Shown in pieces: positions 1-8,184 of a DNA stretch of 64,000 nucleotides. Under the pieces are notes generated by a model. That model was not told the DNA's origin. It did not search any database and worked only from the letters and a program-made list of their open reading frames with translations. Numbering within the stretch: position 1 is the stretch's first letter; each line of letters begins with the position of its first letter. The DNA is from Marininema halotolerans (GTDB taxonomy: Bacteria > Bacillota > Bacilli > Thermoactinomycetales > DSM-45169). The position numbers and the translations under genes were made by a program. The stretch lies in contig NZ_FPAA01000010.1 in assembly GCF_900116235.1 (NCBI RefSeq), positions 1-64,000 of the forward strand, written 5' to 3'.

Positions 1-74
1 GAGGTAGATCGGTCTGAGGTGTAAGCACAGCAATGTGTTCAGCTGACAGATACGAATCGGTCGAGGACTTCTCC
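1..74 (+). rRNA. 23S ribosomal RNA, 3' end (partial)
   Basis: The first ~74 bases match the conserved 3' end of Bacillus-type 23S rRNA, including the helix that ends in CGAGGACTT. The rest of the gene lies to the left of the window. The exact 3' end is estimated by comparison with known Bacillus 23S ends. No 5S gene follows before the tRNAs, which is not the usual 16S-23S-5S order. Confidence 0.85.
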
Positions 75-136
75 TGCATTCATTCTTAAACGCTTACTCC
101 AATCCGGTTTTCAGGGTGTAACTCTTTGAAAGCCTC

Positions 137-165
137 TTGCTTAGAAAGTAGATAGGGTATATAAT
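137..165 (+). promoter_or_regulatory. Likely SigA promoter of the tRNA cluster
   Basis: TTGCTT (137-142), a 17-base spacer and a perfect TATAAT (160-165) lie between the 23S end and the first tRNA. The cluster can therefore probably be transcribed on its own as well as by read-through from the rRNA operon. Bases 100-125 resemble the usual post-23S spacer of Bacilli. Confidence 0.55.
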
Positions 166-204
166 ATATCTTGTCGCTTTTGAGGTTAGCTATATTCCCA
201 TTGT

Positions 205-279
205 TCCTCAGTAGCTCAATGGTAGAGCGCCCGGCTGTTAACCGGTAGGTTGCAGGTTCGAGTCCTGCCTGAGGAGCCA
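205..279 (+). tRNA. tRNA-Asn (anticodon GTT)
   Basis: Cloverleaf with acceptor TCCTCAG/CTGAGGA, loop anticodon GTT, T-arm GGTTCGAGTCC and encoded CCA. First of eight tightly spaced tRNAs. Confidence 0.95.
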
Positions 280-282
280 TAT

Positions 283-359
283 GCTCCCATAGCTCAGTCG
301 GTAGTAGCGCTTCCATGGTAAGGAAGAGGTCACCAGTTCGAGTCTGGTTGGGAGCTCCA
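283..359 (+). tRNA. tRNA-Thr (anticodon GGT), with an extra base in the D-arm
   Basis: Acceptor GCTCCCA/TGGGAGC, anticodon stem CTTCC/GGAAG with anticodon GGT, encoded CCA. At 77 nt it has one more base than the Bacillus tRNA-Thr(GGT) as I recall it: an inserted T in the 3' side of the D-stem (GTAGC instead of GAGC). This bulges the stem and may affect folding, or may be a sequence error. Confidence 0.88.
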
Positions 360-363
360 GAAC

Positions 364-439
364 GGCCCGTTGGTGAAGCGGTCAACACACCAGCCTTTCA
401 CGCTGGCATTCAGGGGTTCGAATCCCCTACGGGTCACCA
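364..439 (+). tRNA. tRNA-Glu (anticodon TTC)
   Basis: Acceptor GGCCCGT/ACGGGTC, anticodon TTC in the loop CTTTCAC, encoded CCA. The D-stem has a compensated GTG/CAC pairing. Confidence 0.95.
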
Positions 440-442
440 CAT

Positions 443-518
443 GGACGATTAGCTCAGTTGGGAGAGCATCTGCCTTACAAGCAGAGGGTCGGCGGTTCGA
501 GCCCGTCATCGTCCACCA
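443..518 (+). tRNA. tRNA-Val (anticodon TAC)
   Basis: Acceptor GGACGAT/ATCGTCC, anticodon stem TCTGC/GCAGA with anticodon TAC, encoded CCA. Confidence 0.95.
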
Positions 519-525
519 TTATTTC

Positions 526-610
526 GGAGGGATAGCGAAGTGGCCAAACGCAGCAGACTGTAAATCTGCCGGCTCCGCCTTCGTAGGTTCGAATCCTACT
601 CCCTCCACCA
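526..610 (+). tRNA. tRNA-Tyr (anticodon GTA)
   Basis: Long variable arm typical of bacterial tRNA-Tyr, acceptor GGAGGGA/TCCCTCC, anticodon GTA in the loop CTGTAAA, encoded CCA. Confidence 0.95.
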
Positions 611-622
611 TTATTACCCTGT

Positions 623-697
623 TGGGGCGTAGCCAAGCGGTAAGGCAACGGACTTTGACTCCGTCATGCGAAGGTTCGATCCCTTCCGCCCCAGCCA
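623..697 (+). tRNA. tRNA-Gln (anticodon TTG)
   Basis: Acceptor TGGGGCG/CGCCCCA, anticodon TTG, encoded CCA. The U1-A72 start pair is characteristic of tRNA-Gln. Confidence 0.95.
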
Positions 698-701
698 TTA
701 A

Positions 702-777
702 GAGCCATTAGCTCAGTTGGTAGAGCACCTGACTTTTAATCAGGGTGTCGCAGGTTCGAATCCTGCATGGCTCACCA
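702..777 (+). tRNA. tRNA-Lys (anticodon TTT)
   Basis: Acceptor GAGCCAT/ATGGCTC, anticodon stem CCTGA/TCAGG with anticodon TTT, encoded CCA. Confidence 0.95.
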
Positions 778-785
778 TTTTTCTT

Positions 786-860
786 GCGGAAGTGGCTCAG
801 CGGTAGAGCATCGCCTTGCCAAGGCGAGGGTCGCGGGTTCGATTCCCGTCTTCCGCTCCA
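786..860 (+). tRNA. tRNA-Gly (anticodon GCC)
   Basis: Acceptor GCGGAAG/CTTCCGC, anticodon stem TCGCC/GGCGA with anticodon GCC, encoded CCA. Last gene of the cluster, directly before the terminator. Confidence 0.95.
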
Positions 861-867
861 AATGAGC

Positions 868-910
868 ACAAAAAGATCCAAGGTTTTCATACCTTGGATC
901 TTTTTGTGTT
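868..910 (+). terminator. Intrinsic terminator of the rRNA/tRNA operon
   Basis: Perfect 16-bp stem (868-883 with 892-907), 8-base loop, with a T-run inside and after the 3' arm. It starts 8 bases after the last tRNA. Confidence 0.9.
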
Positions 911-1277
911 GTTTAACTGCGGGATCGATAACGGATTAGAAACGAGCGATTTTAAGCAATAGGAAAGGTCTATCAATAAGCAGAACTTCAACAATTGTGA
1001 AGCATATTCATGCAAATGGGCCGGTGCAAAAAAACTGCGAATGGGAATAATGAGAGCAAGCGGATGAATTTTAGGGAATGAATAGTGATAATCAGTTTAT
1101 CAAGTGAGTTCATAAATTCATTGTTATTCATGTATTCTCCCTTATACTTATTGGTTTGCAAATGACTGCATAGATGTGTGAGTAAGCGTGATAAGAAGTG
1201 CTCTGGCTGAGATAAATACGCTTTATGTGGTAAAATAAGAAGAGTATATTGATCCATATTTGAGGTGGGATTAACTG
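911..1277. other. Intergenic region before arginase; possible extended -10
   Basis: No convincing gene is seen. A possible extended -10 (TGG plus TAAAAT, 1228-1236) lies about 40 bases before the arginase start with a poor -35. TGAAT/ATTCA pieces near 1075-1130 recall ArgR/AhrC boxes but do not form a clean palindrome. Confidence 0.35.
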
Positions 1278-2192
1278 ATGGAGAAGGATAAACAACGTCA
1301 AGGAATAACCATCGTGGGTGTACCCATGGATTTGGGTGCAGACCGACGAGGTGTTGATATGGGACCGAGTGCGATTCGTTATGCCTCTGTGCAGGAGAAG
1401 CTGTCCATGCTCGGCTTTGATGTGAAGGACATTGGAAACCTTCAGGTACCAACGCCGGAGACCTATGATGCTGGAGAGAACCAATTAAAATATCTCAGTG
1501 AAATTACATCCGTCAGTGAAGAATTGACCCAGATTCTAGATGATATTGTATCAGACGGGCGTTTTCCCCTTGTCTTAGGCGGCGACCATAGCATTGCCAT
1601 TGGTACAGTGGCAGGTGTAGCCAAACGACGGCAGCGTTTGGGGCTGATTTGGTTTGATGCCCATGGGGATTTAAATACTGCCGATACCTCCCCTACTGGC
1701 AATATTCATGGAATGCCGCTCGCGGTAAGCCTGGGGATTGGCCATCCCGATCTTGTGAACATTGGTGGATTTGCCCCCAAAGTTCACCCGGAAAATATTG
1801 TAGTGATTGGAGCACGCTCATTAGATGAAGGAGAACGCCAATTAATAAGGGATAAGGGCATTCGTGTGTTTACAATGCATGACATTGATCGGATGGGAAT
1901 GGGTCGTGTCATTGAAGAATCGATTGCCATTGTGACGGATGGAACGGATGGCGTCCATCTTAGTCTTGACTTAGATGGAATGGATCCTAAAGACGCTCCA
2001 GGAGTCGGGACGCCTGTTCCAGGCGGGATTAGTTATCGCGAAAGTCATTTGGCGATGGAAATGTTAAGTAATGCAGGGATATTGACTTCGGCTGAATTTG
2101 TTGAGGTGAACCCCATTCTTGATCGGAAAAATTGCACAGCAGAAGCCGCTGTGGCCTTAATTGGTTCCGTTTTTGGTGAAAAAATATTATGA
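1278..2192 (+). CDS. rocF: Arginase
   Basis: Hydrolyses L-arginine to ornithine and urea in the cytosol, the first step of the arginase catabolic route. The 304-residue length is normal for the family. Visible motifs are GGDHS (~residues 100-104), DAHGDLN (~127-133) and SLDLDGMDP (~228-237), which supply the His and Asp ligands of the Mn2+ pair, plus the ribbon NIHGMPLA that binds the guanidinium end. These fit arginase better than agmatinase or formiminoglutamase. ATG with GAGGTGG upstream. It is monocistronic, with its own terminator, and is not linked to other roc genes here, so its regulation by RocR or AhrC cannot be read from context. Confidence 0.93.
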   Translation: MEKDKQRQGITIVGVPMDLGADRRGVDMGPSAIRYASVQEKLSMLGFDVKDIGNLQVPTPETYDAGENQLKYLSEITSVSEELTQILDDIVSDGRFPLVLGGDHSIAIGTVAGVAKRRQRLGLIWFDAHGDLNTADTSPTGNIHGMPLAVSLGIGHPDLVNIGGFAPKVHPENIVVIGARSLDEGERQLIRDKGIRVFTMHDIDRMGMGRVIEESIAIVTDGTDGVHLSLDLDGMDPKDAPGVGTPVPGGISYRESHLAMEMLSNAGILTSAEFVEVNPILDRKNCTAEAAVALIGSVFGEKIL

Positions 2193-2196
2193 GAAA

Positions 2197-2225
2197 AACA
2201 CCGCCTGGTTAAAGGGCGGTGTTTT
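2197..2225 (+). terminator. Intrinsic terminator after rocF
   Basis: 9-bp GC-rich stem AACACCGCC/GGCGGTGTT with a TTTT tail, a few bases after the stop codon. Confidence 0.85.
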
Positions 2226-2336
2226 GTAATGAATGGATATCCGGGGAATCCACACAATTTTCATCAACTTTTGTTACAATAGGGGACAATCCATTTCATT
2301 ATCATGGGAAATGTGAAACAGTGAGGTGACGACTCG

Positions 2337-5114
2337 ATGAGTAGTGGTTTACATGAGCTTGAGCAACATGAGAAGGATCAGCCTCTACGGAAGGATGTTC
2401 GCTATTTAGGTAATATCTTGGGGGAAGTATTGGTAATGCACGGCGGCCAAGAACTTCTAGACCGAGTCGAAAAGATTCGGGAGATGACCAAGGAATTGCG
2501 AACCGCTGACCTTCCTGAGTTATTGGAGCAATGTAAAGAGGAGATCAAACAACTTTCTCCACCGATGCGTCGAGATGTCATTCGTGCCTTTGCGATTTAT
2601 TTTCAATTGGTGAATATTGCTGAACAAAATCACCGAATTCGCCGACATCGAGCCTATCGACGCGACCAAGATGCCCAGCGTTGGTCTATCGAACGTGCCA
2701 TTCGTTCCTTGAAGGAGACAGGGATGGATGCCGAAGATGTCGCACAAATATTAGATCAACTTTCTCTTGAGCTGGTGATGACGGCTCACCCTACTGAAGC
2801 AGTGAGACGAACCGTACTCGACATTCATCATCGGATTTCTCAAAGGGTAGTAGCGATGGACAACCCTTTGCTAACCGAGAAAGAATACAAAAATCTTCGC
2901 GCAGAAATTAAGGGTGAGGTCATTACGCTGTGGCAAAGTGATGAATTGCGCCAACGAAAACCCACGGTGATGGATGAAGTCCGCAATGGCCTTTATTATC
3001 TCGATGAAACCTTATTTGATGTGATACCCCAGGTGCATCGAGAATTAGAGCATCAATTGCATCATGTTTATCCCGAACGAGATTGGCATGTGCCCTGCTA
3101 TCTTACCTTCGGATCATGGATTGGTGGGGATCGGGACGGAAATCCCTGGGTGACACCCGAGGTAACCTGGAATACGTTGCAACTACAGAGAGAGACGGTG
3201 ATTCGTAAGTATGAGAATCGCCTCAACCAACTGGTTAAGAAACTAAGTCATTCTACACGGGTTGTGAAATTTTCTCCTGCATTGCTGGCGTCCATGGAAA
3301 AGGATCAAGGTGAAGTTACCTTGGATGATATTGGCGAAGGCGAATGGAGAAACGATGACGAGCCCTATCGTTGTAAGTGCACTTTTATGTTGGCTCGGTT
3401 GAAACATACTCGGTTAGGACAAAAAGATCGTGGTTCCTATGAGAACGCAGAAGCATTGCTGGACGATCTAAAATTGATCGATCAATCTTTACGTGGACAC
3501 AACGCTCATGCGATCGCTGATGGAGATTTGGGAACATTCATTCGTCAGGTAGAACTATTTGGCTTTCATTTGTTGACCCTTGATATCCGTCAGGATAGTG
3601 GGGAGCATGAAAGCGCGTTGACAGAGATTCTTTCTTCCCAGGGGATTGTCGATGATTATAGTGAGTTATCCGAGGCGAAGAAAATTGATCTGTTGACAGA
3701 CTTACTACAGGATCCACGACCGTTGACCTCAAGTTTTATGGATTTTTCTAAGGAGACTCGCAAGTGCCTAGATTTATTCGCTGTAATTGTTCGTGCGAAA
3801 AGAGAGTTTGGCGAGGAATCCATCCGAAATTATTTGATCAGTATGACCCAGGGCACCAGTGATCTGCTCGAAGTGGTACTCTTTGCTAAAGAGGTAGGAT
3901 TGTGGCGGCAACATCATGGTTCCCCTACTTCTCGACTCCATGTCGCTCCGTTGTTGGAGACCATTGATGATCTACACCGCTCCGTTGAGATCATGGAAGC
4001 TTATTATCGTCATCCTGCGTATGTGCCCGGACTGATGAAAGAGAAGCCCTACCAGGAAATCATGCTAGGGTACTCGGATAGTAATAAAGATGGCGGGATG
4101 TTAACAGCGAACTGGGAGTTGTATCGGGCACAAGAAGAGCTCTATGCGTTATCGAAACGAAATGGATTGGATGTACGTTTCTTTCATGGGCGCGGAGGCG
4201 CTTTAGGGCGTGGAGGAGGTCCGCTTAATCAAAGCATCCAGGCACAACCCCCTTCTACCCTAGCAGGAGGTGTGAAAATCACCGAACAAGGGGAAGTCCT
4301 ATCCTCTCGCTATTCCTTAAAGCCCATTGCTTTTCGGAGTTTGGAACAAGCCACTTCTGCTTTACTCCTTTCTCACGCCTCTTCAAGACAAGGGGAACAG
4401 GGGACGCCACAGTCAACGTGGATCAAGACGATGACGGACATATCCGCTCATTCCCTAACTACCTATCAAGAACTGGTCTTTGGTGATTCGCGTTTTCTTG
4501 ATTACTTTAATGATGCGACACCGCTACCTGAGATTGGGGAATTAAAAATTGGTTCCCGCCCGACTCGTCGCAAAAATAGCCGTGCATTTGAAAATCTACG
4601 TGCCATTCCCTGGGTATTTTCATGGACGCAAAGTCGAAACTTGTTTCCTGCTTGGTTTGCAGCGGGCTCTGGGCTATCGACCATCGTTTCTCAACCTGAT
4701 GGTCTGAATCTCTTACAGGAAATGTATCAATCCTGGATCTATTTCCGTTCCTTAATTAATAATTTGCAGATGGCTTTGGCTAAAGCTGACCTGGTCATTG
4801 CACGAGAGTACTCCACGTTGGCAACGGATCCTGAGGTTCGTGATTCGATTTACCAGCAAATGGAGGAAGAATATAAGAAAACAAAGGATATTGTGTTGGC
4901 AATCACGGGACAAACGGAAATTTTGGATCACCTCCCCGTGATTCAAGAATCCATTCGTTTGCGAAATCCCTATGTTGATCCTTTAAGCTTTATCCAGGTG
5001 CACCTACTTGGTTCATCTCGTACTGAAAAGGATCCAGCGAAGCGGGAAGAGGAACTAGAGCAAGTATTGCTCACTATTAATGGAATTGCCGCAGGATTAC
5101 GTAATACCGGTTAA
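2337..5114 (+). CDS. ppc: Phosphoenolpyruvate carboxylase
   Basis: Carboxylates PEP with bicarbonate to oxaloacetate, the anaplerotic feed of the TCA cycle. At 925 residues it is a full-length bacterial-type PEPC. Diagnostic motifs are TAHPTE (~149-154, catalytic His), GGDRDGNP (~263-270), the glycine-rich FHGRGGALGRGGGP (~615-630) with the catalytic His and Arg, and a C-terminus ending RNTG as in most PEPCs. ATG start preceded by GAGGTG. It has its own terminator and stands alone between arginase and the sigma-factor operon. B. subtilis uses pyruvate carboxylase instead, so this gene separates the organism from that species. Confidence 0.97.
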   Translation: MSSGLHELEQHEKDQPLRKDVRYLGNILGEVLVMHGGQELLDRVEKIREMTKELRTADLPELLEQCKEEIKQLSPPMRRDVIRAFAIYFQLVNIAEQNHRIRRHRAYRRDQDAQRWSIERAIRSLKETGMDAEDVAQILDQLSLELVMTAHPTEAVRRTVLDIHHRISQRVVAMDNPLLTEKEYKNLRAEIKGEVITLWQSDELRQRKPTVMDEVRNGLYYLDETLFDVIPQVHRELEHQLHHVYPERDWHVPCYLTFGSWIGGDRDGNPWVTPEVTWNTLQLQRETVIRKYENRLNQLVKKLSHSTRVVKFSPALLASMEKDQGEVTLDDIGEGEWRNDDEPYRCKCTFMLARLKHTRLGQKDRGSYENAEALLDDLKLIDQSLRGHNAHAIADGDLGTFIRQVELFGFHLLTLDIRQDSGEHESALTEILSSQGIVDDYSELSEAKKIDLLTDLLQDPRPLTSSFMDFSKETRKCLDLFAVIVRAKREFGEESIRNYLISMTQGTSDLLEVVLFAKEVGLWRQHHGSPTSRLHVAPLLETIDDLHRSVEIMEAYYRHPAYVPGLMKEKPYQEIMLGYSDSNKDGGMLTANWELYRAQEELYALSKRNGLDVRFFHGRGGALGRGGGPLNQSIQAQPPSTLAGGVKITEQGEVLSSRYSLKPIAFRSLEQATSALLLSHASSRQGEQGTPQSTWIKTMTDISAHSLTTYQELVFGDSRFLDYFNDATPLPEIGELKIGSRPTRRKNSRAFENLRAIPWVFSWTQSRNLFPAWFAAGSGLSTIVSQPDGLNLLQEMYQSWIYFRSLINNLQMALAKADLVIAREYSTLATDPEVRDSIYQQMEEEYKKTKDIVLAITGQTEILDHLPVIQESIRLRNPYVDPLSFIQVHLLGSSRTEKDPAKREEELEQVLLTINGIAAGLRNTG

Positions 5115-5143
5115 TTGCAATGCGAAGGGACCATAGGAAAGAA

Positions 5144-5184
5144 AACAAAGAGCCCTTATTTTAAAATAAGGGCTCTTTGTTTTA
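5144..5184 (+). terminator. Intrinsic terminator after ppc
   Basis: Long near-perfect hairpin (about 5144-5162 with 5163-5182), GC-rich core AGAGCCCTTA/TAAGGGCTCT and a T-tail. Confidence 0.88.
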
Positions 5185-5357
5185 TGGAAATCAGCCAACA
5201 GTCTAGTACCTTTCGATTAATCATAATAGGTTCTTTGATCTATATTAAGGGTTCTCCCGGTATGAATGAGAAAAATTGTAGAAAATGGTCGAACCATCAG
5301 ATAAGATGGTAAAGAAATGAAAACAACTCTAATTCAGTATAGAGAGGTGGAGACGCG

Positions 5358-5990
5358 TTGTACAAAGGGTCAGCTTTGAGTGATCCACAACCGTCTAAAG
5401 GAACCGTGAGGCGAAAAATTTTGAGGGAAGAAGAAGAAAGAGAACTAATCCACCGCGCCCAATCGGGAGATGATCAAGCCTTTGTCGAGTTAATACATCC
5501 CTACCGCAAACGATTATTTTTGGTATCACGAAGGAAACTGAACCAAACGGAAGAGGCGGAAGATGTCGTGCAGGATGTGATTCTTCGTGTGTATCTGCAT
5601 TTACATCGATTTCAACCTTCTCAATCTTTCTCAGCTTGGATCTACCGGATTACCCTTAATCTATGCATTGATCGCTTGCGTAAAAAGAAGGCTGATTTTC
5701 ACTTAGATGATCCAGGCACAGGGGGGATGAGAAGGGATATGTATAACCGTGTGTTATCCATTGAATTAACCCCTGAGGAATTATTATTAAAAAGAGAGCA
5801 AGAGCAAGAAGTTAGCCGTGCCATTAATGGATTACCTCCACGTTATCGCATGGTGATGATGTTACGATACATGGGTGATCTTCCTTTATCCGATATCAGC
5901 GAGATCCTTCATTTACCAGTGACTACCGTTAAAACAAGAGTTTATCGAGGCCGAAAAGCCTTACAACATCAATTAGCTGCCACCCTTTAA
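5358..5990 (+). CDS. sigW: ECF-family RNA polymerase sigma factor, SigW-like
   Basis: Extracytoplasmic-function sigma factor of 210 residues. Region 2 (~45-115) has DQAFVELIHPYRKRLF and EAEDVVQDVILRVY, then SFSAWIYRITLNLCIDRLRKK. Region 4 (~155-205) has LPPRYRMVMMLRYMGDLPLSDIS and a helix-turn-helix ending TTVKTRVYRGRKAL. Position directly before cdaA-cdaR-glmM-glmS matches SigW of B. subtilis, which governs envelope-stress and antimicrobial-peptide resistance genes. TTG start chosen for its GAGGTGG site. The cognate anti-sigma gene rsiW that usually follows is absent, so control of activity must come from elsewhere. The exact SigW orthology is inferred from synteny. Confidence 0.85.
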   Translation: MYKGSALSDPQPSKGTVRRKILREEEERELIHRAQSGDDQAFVELIHPYRKRLFLVSRRKLNQTEEAEDVVQDVILRVYLHLHRFQPSQSFSAWIYRITLNLCIDRLRKKKADFHLDDPGTGGMRRDMYNRVLSIELTPEELLLKREQEQEVSRAINGLPPRYRMVMMLRYMGDLPLSDISEILHLPVTTVKTRVYRGRKALQHQLAATL

Positions 5991-6100
5991 TTCCATGGTT
6001 TCCTAACCTTTCGTATGAATGAAAATCGGTTTCCTCGGCATGACCATTTCTTTTTGCTTTCAGTTATCGCATAATGGTTTAAAGAGGGAGGAATTTGGTG

Positions 6101-6172
6101 ATGCCGACCGGAAGCATACTAACGAAAGGAATTGACTGTGGAGGGGCCTCATGCAAGCACTGGATGGATTGA
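6101..6172 (+). CDS. Possible 23-codon upstream ORF overlapping cdaA
   Basis: An ATG 6 bases after a strong GAGGGAGG opens a 23-codon frame (starts MPTGSILTKG) that ends 22 bases inside cdaA in another frame. It occupies the place where rsiW would be expected but shows no resemblance to it. It could couple translation of cdaA or be chance; evidence is only the ribosome site and overlap. Confidence 0.25.
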   Translation: MPTGSILTKGIDCGGASCKHWMD

Positions 6173-6963
6173 CCCAATACGTAAATGATATCGTTGACAT
6201 TCTGATTGTTTCGTATGTCATCTATAAATTATTAATGCTGCTGCGGGGCACACGGGCAGTTCAGTTGTTAAAGGGGATCTCGATTGTCATCGTTGCGTGG
6301 ATGGTATCGAGCTTTTTCCAGTTAACCACTTTACAATGGTTGATGGAGAACCTCTTTTCTGTGGGCGTTATCGCGATTATTATTATTTTTCAGCCTGAGT
6401 TACGCCGTGCATTGGAACAATTGGGTCGTGGCCGTCTCTTTAGTCGTGGGAGTCAGGTTGAAGACCAAGTGGTAACCAAGATCGCGAGTGAGCTTATTAA
6501 AGCAGTCACTCACCTTTCCAAACGGCGAATTGGTGCATTGATTGTGATTGAACGGCGAACGGGCTTATCTGATTATATTGAGACAGGAATTTCGATTGAG
6601 GCCAAATTGGGTTCAGAGCTGATGATCAATATCTTTTTACCCAATACGCCTTTACATGATGGGGCTGTGATCATTCGTGGTGAGCAAATTATGGCCGCTG
6701 GTTGTTATCTTCCATTATCAGAGAATCCATTTATTAGTAAAGAGTTAGGGACGCGTCATCGAGCAGGGATGGGAATGAGTGAAGTATCTGATGCGTTGAC
6801 GATTATTGTCTCGGAAGAGACGGGTCAGATATCTCTCGCGATTCATGGCGAATTGGAACGGGGATTATCAGAGGAAGAGTTGATCTCCAGATTGTACGAA
6901 GAGCTGAAACCCCCGGAACGGAACGCTTTATTCTGGAACCGGAGGGGGGATCGTGATGGATAA
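6151..6963 (+). CDS. cdaA: Diadenylate cyclase CdaA
   Basis: Makes c-di-AMP from two ATP at the membrane; c-di-AMP controls potassium uptake and cell-wall homeostasis in Bacillota. The 270 residues begin with three predicted membrane helices (~10-85), followed by a DAC domain (~100-250) with the signature DGA (in LHDGAVII, ~170) and RHR (in GTRHRAGMG, ~202-204) that bind ATP and metal. GGAGGGG lies 4-5 bases before the ATG. The start of cdaR overlaps its last codons, and the cdaA-cdaR-glmM-glmS order is the conserved one. Confidence 0.96.
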   Translation: MQALDGLTQYVNDIVDILIVSYVIYKLLMLLRGTRAVQLLKGISIVIVAWMVSSFFQLTTLQWLMENLFSVGVIAIIIIFQPELRRALEQLGRGRLFSRGSQVEDQVVTKIASELIKAVTHLSKRRIGALIVIERRTGLSDYIETGISIEAKLGSELMINIFLPNTPLHDGAVIIRGEQIMAAGCYLPLSENPFISKELGTRHRAGMGMSEVSDALTIIVSEETGQISLAIHGELERGLSEEELISRLYEELKPPERNALFWNRRGDRDG

Positions 6964-8155
6964 ATGGCTACAAAATAACAACGTGATCAAGCTGATTGCC
7001 TTGGCCCTCGCGATTATGTTGTGGATGTCGGTCAACGATGCTTCCTTTAGCAACTTAAAGGGGGAGAAGGATCGTTCCATCATTAATAATGTGACACTAC
7101 AAGCCCTCTATAATAAAGATCGATATGAAATTACCCAAATGCCAAAGACCGTCAACCTCATTTTGCAAGGCGACCCTAATTTTTTAAAGATGGCCAATCC
7201 CAGTCAATATAAAGCCTATATTGACTTGCGGGAGTTAGGGGCGGGAAAACATGATCATGTACCGGTAAAAGTTGAGGGGTTACGAGGACTGGATGTTAAG
7301 GCTGATCCCAATGAAGTGAACGTGGATATTGAAGAAAAGCAACAAAAAGAAATGGCAGTCGATGTGGATATCATTGGTAAGCCGGATAACCAATATAAAG
7401 TCGGAGCCCCAGTGGTTAAACCTTCCAAGGTACTGGTTCAGGGACGAAAATCCGCATTAGATGGAGTCACAGCGGTGAAAGCGGTGATTAATGCGGACGG
7501 AGCTCAAGAAACCATTTCCCGTTCAGCCTCGTTACAAATATACGGGAAAAATGGGGTGCTCAATGGGCTTGAAGTAAATCCACGGGTAGTGGATGTAACC
7601 TTGCCCATCGCGGGCCCCAATGCTGTGGTCCCTTTAAAAGTAGAAATCGGCAAAGAACCCCCTGAAGGGTATGCGGTAGAGAAGGTGACGGTAGGGGCAA
7701 AACAGGTGACGGTCTATGGCCCGAAAAGTTATGTGGAGGGTCTGGATGTATACCCAGGACCAAAGCCTGATCTGTCCAAGGCGAAAGGGGATCGTACCTT
7801 TGAATTGCCCATACCCCTATCAGGGGATGCAGTGAAAGTGGAACCCAGTGTGACAGATGTCACTGTGCACATTGTTAAAGGGAAAACTAAAGGAATGAAA
7901 GAGATTCCAATACGTATTAAGGGCACGGATTCAGAACAGAAGGTAGAGCTTGAAAAGGGATTGGATCGCTTGGACCTCACATTATATGGGGCACCTTCTT
8001 TACTAAAGAAGGTGGAAAAGTCCGATGTGGAAGCGTTCATCGATGTATCCAACTTATCAGCAGGGGAACATCGTGTTCCAATACACGTAAACCTTCCTCT
8101 CCATATCCGGCTTCAAGATAATCAGAAACCCTCTGTCTTAGTACGTATCAAATAG
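6956..8155 (+). CDS. cdaR: CdaA regulatory protein CdaR (YbbR domains)
   Basis: Membrane-anchored regulator of CdaA. It has an N-terminal membrane helix (~8-28, IKLIALALAIMLWMSV) and an extracellular part of about four YbbR repeats, visible as recurring segments such as VDVDIIGKPDNQYKVG, VPLKVEIGKEPPEGY and IPIRIKGTDSEQKVEL followed by VxVxGPK-like turns. It overlaps the cdaA stop, which implies translational coupling. The ATG is preferred over the GTG one codon upstream because its spacing from GGAGGGGGG is better. In Bacillota CdaR binds CdaA and, with GlmM, tunes c-di-AMP production. Confidence 0.93.
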   Translation: MDKWLQNNNVIKLIALALAIMLWMSVNDASFSNLKGEKDRSIINNVTLQALYNKDRYEITQMPKTVNLILQGDPNFLKMANPSQYKAYIDLRELGAGKHDHVPVKVEGLRGLDVKADPNEVNVDIEEKQQKEMAVDVDIIGKPDNQYKVGAPVVKPSKVLVQGRKSALDGVTAVKAVINADGAQETISRSASLQIYGKNGVLNGLEVNPRVVDVTLPIAGPNAVVPLKVEIGKEPPEGYAVEKVTVGAKQVTVYGPKSYVEGLDVYPGPKPDLSKAKGDRTFELPIPLSGDAVKVEPSVTDVTVHIVKGKTKGMKEIPIRIKGTDSEQKVELEKGLDRLDLTLYGAPSLLKKVEKSDVEAFIDVSNLSAGEHRVPIHVNLPLHIRLQDNQKPSVLVRIK

Positions 8156-8184
8156 ATAGAGTAATGGGTAGCAAGGAGGAAACC

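Noticed and set aside
370..939. Open frames across the tRNA cluster
   Set aside because: They are shadows of tRNA genes; the RNA explanation is complete.
1075..1130. ArgR/AhrC box before arginase
   Set aside because: TGAAT/ATTCA elements are present, but in direct rather than inverted arrangement, so no proper operator is formed.
1195..1230. SigL (-24/-12) promoter for arginase
   Set aside because: TGGCTG is present, but no TTGC follows at the required distance.
5290..5345. SigW autoregulatory promoter
   Set aside because: TGAAAACAAC is present, but no CGTA-type -10 at the right spacing could be found.
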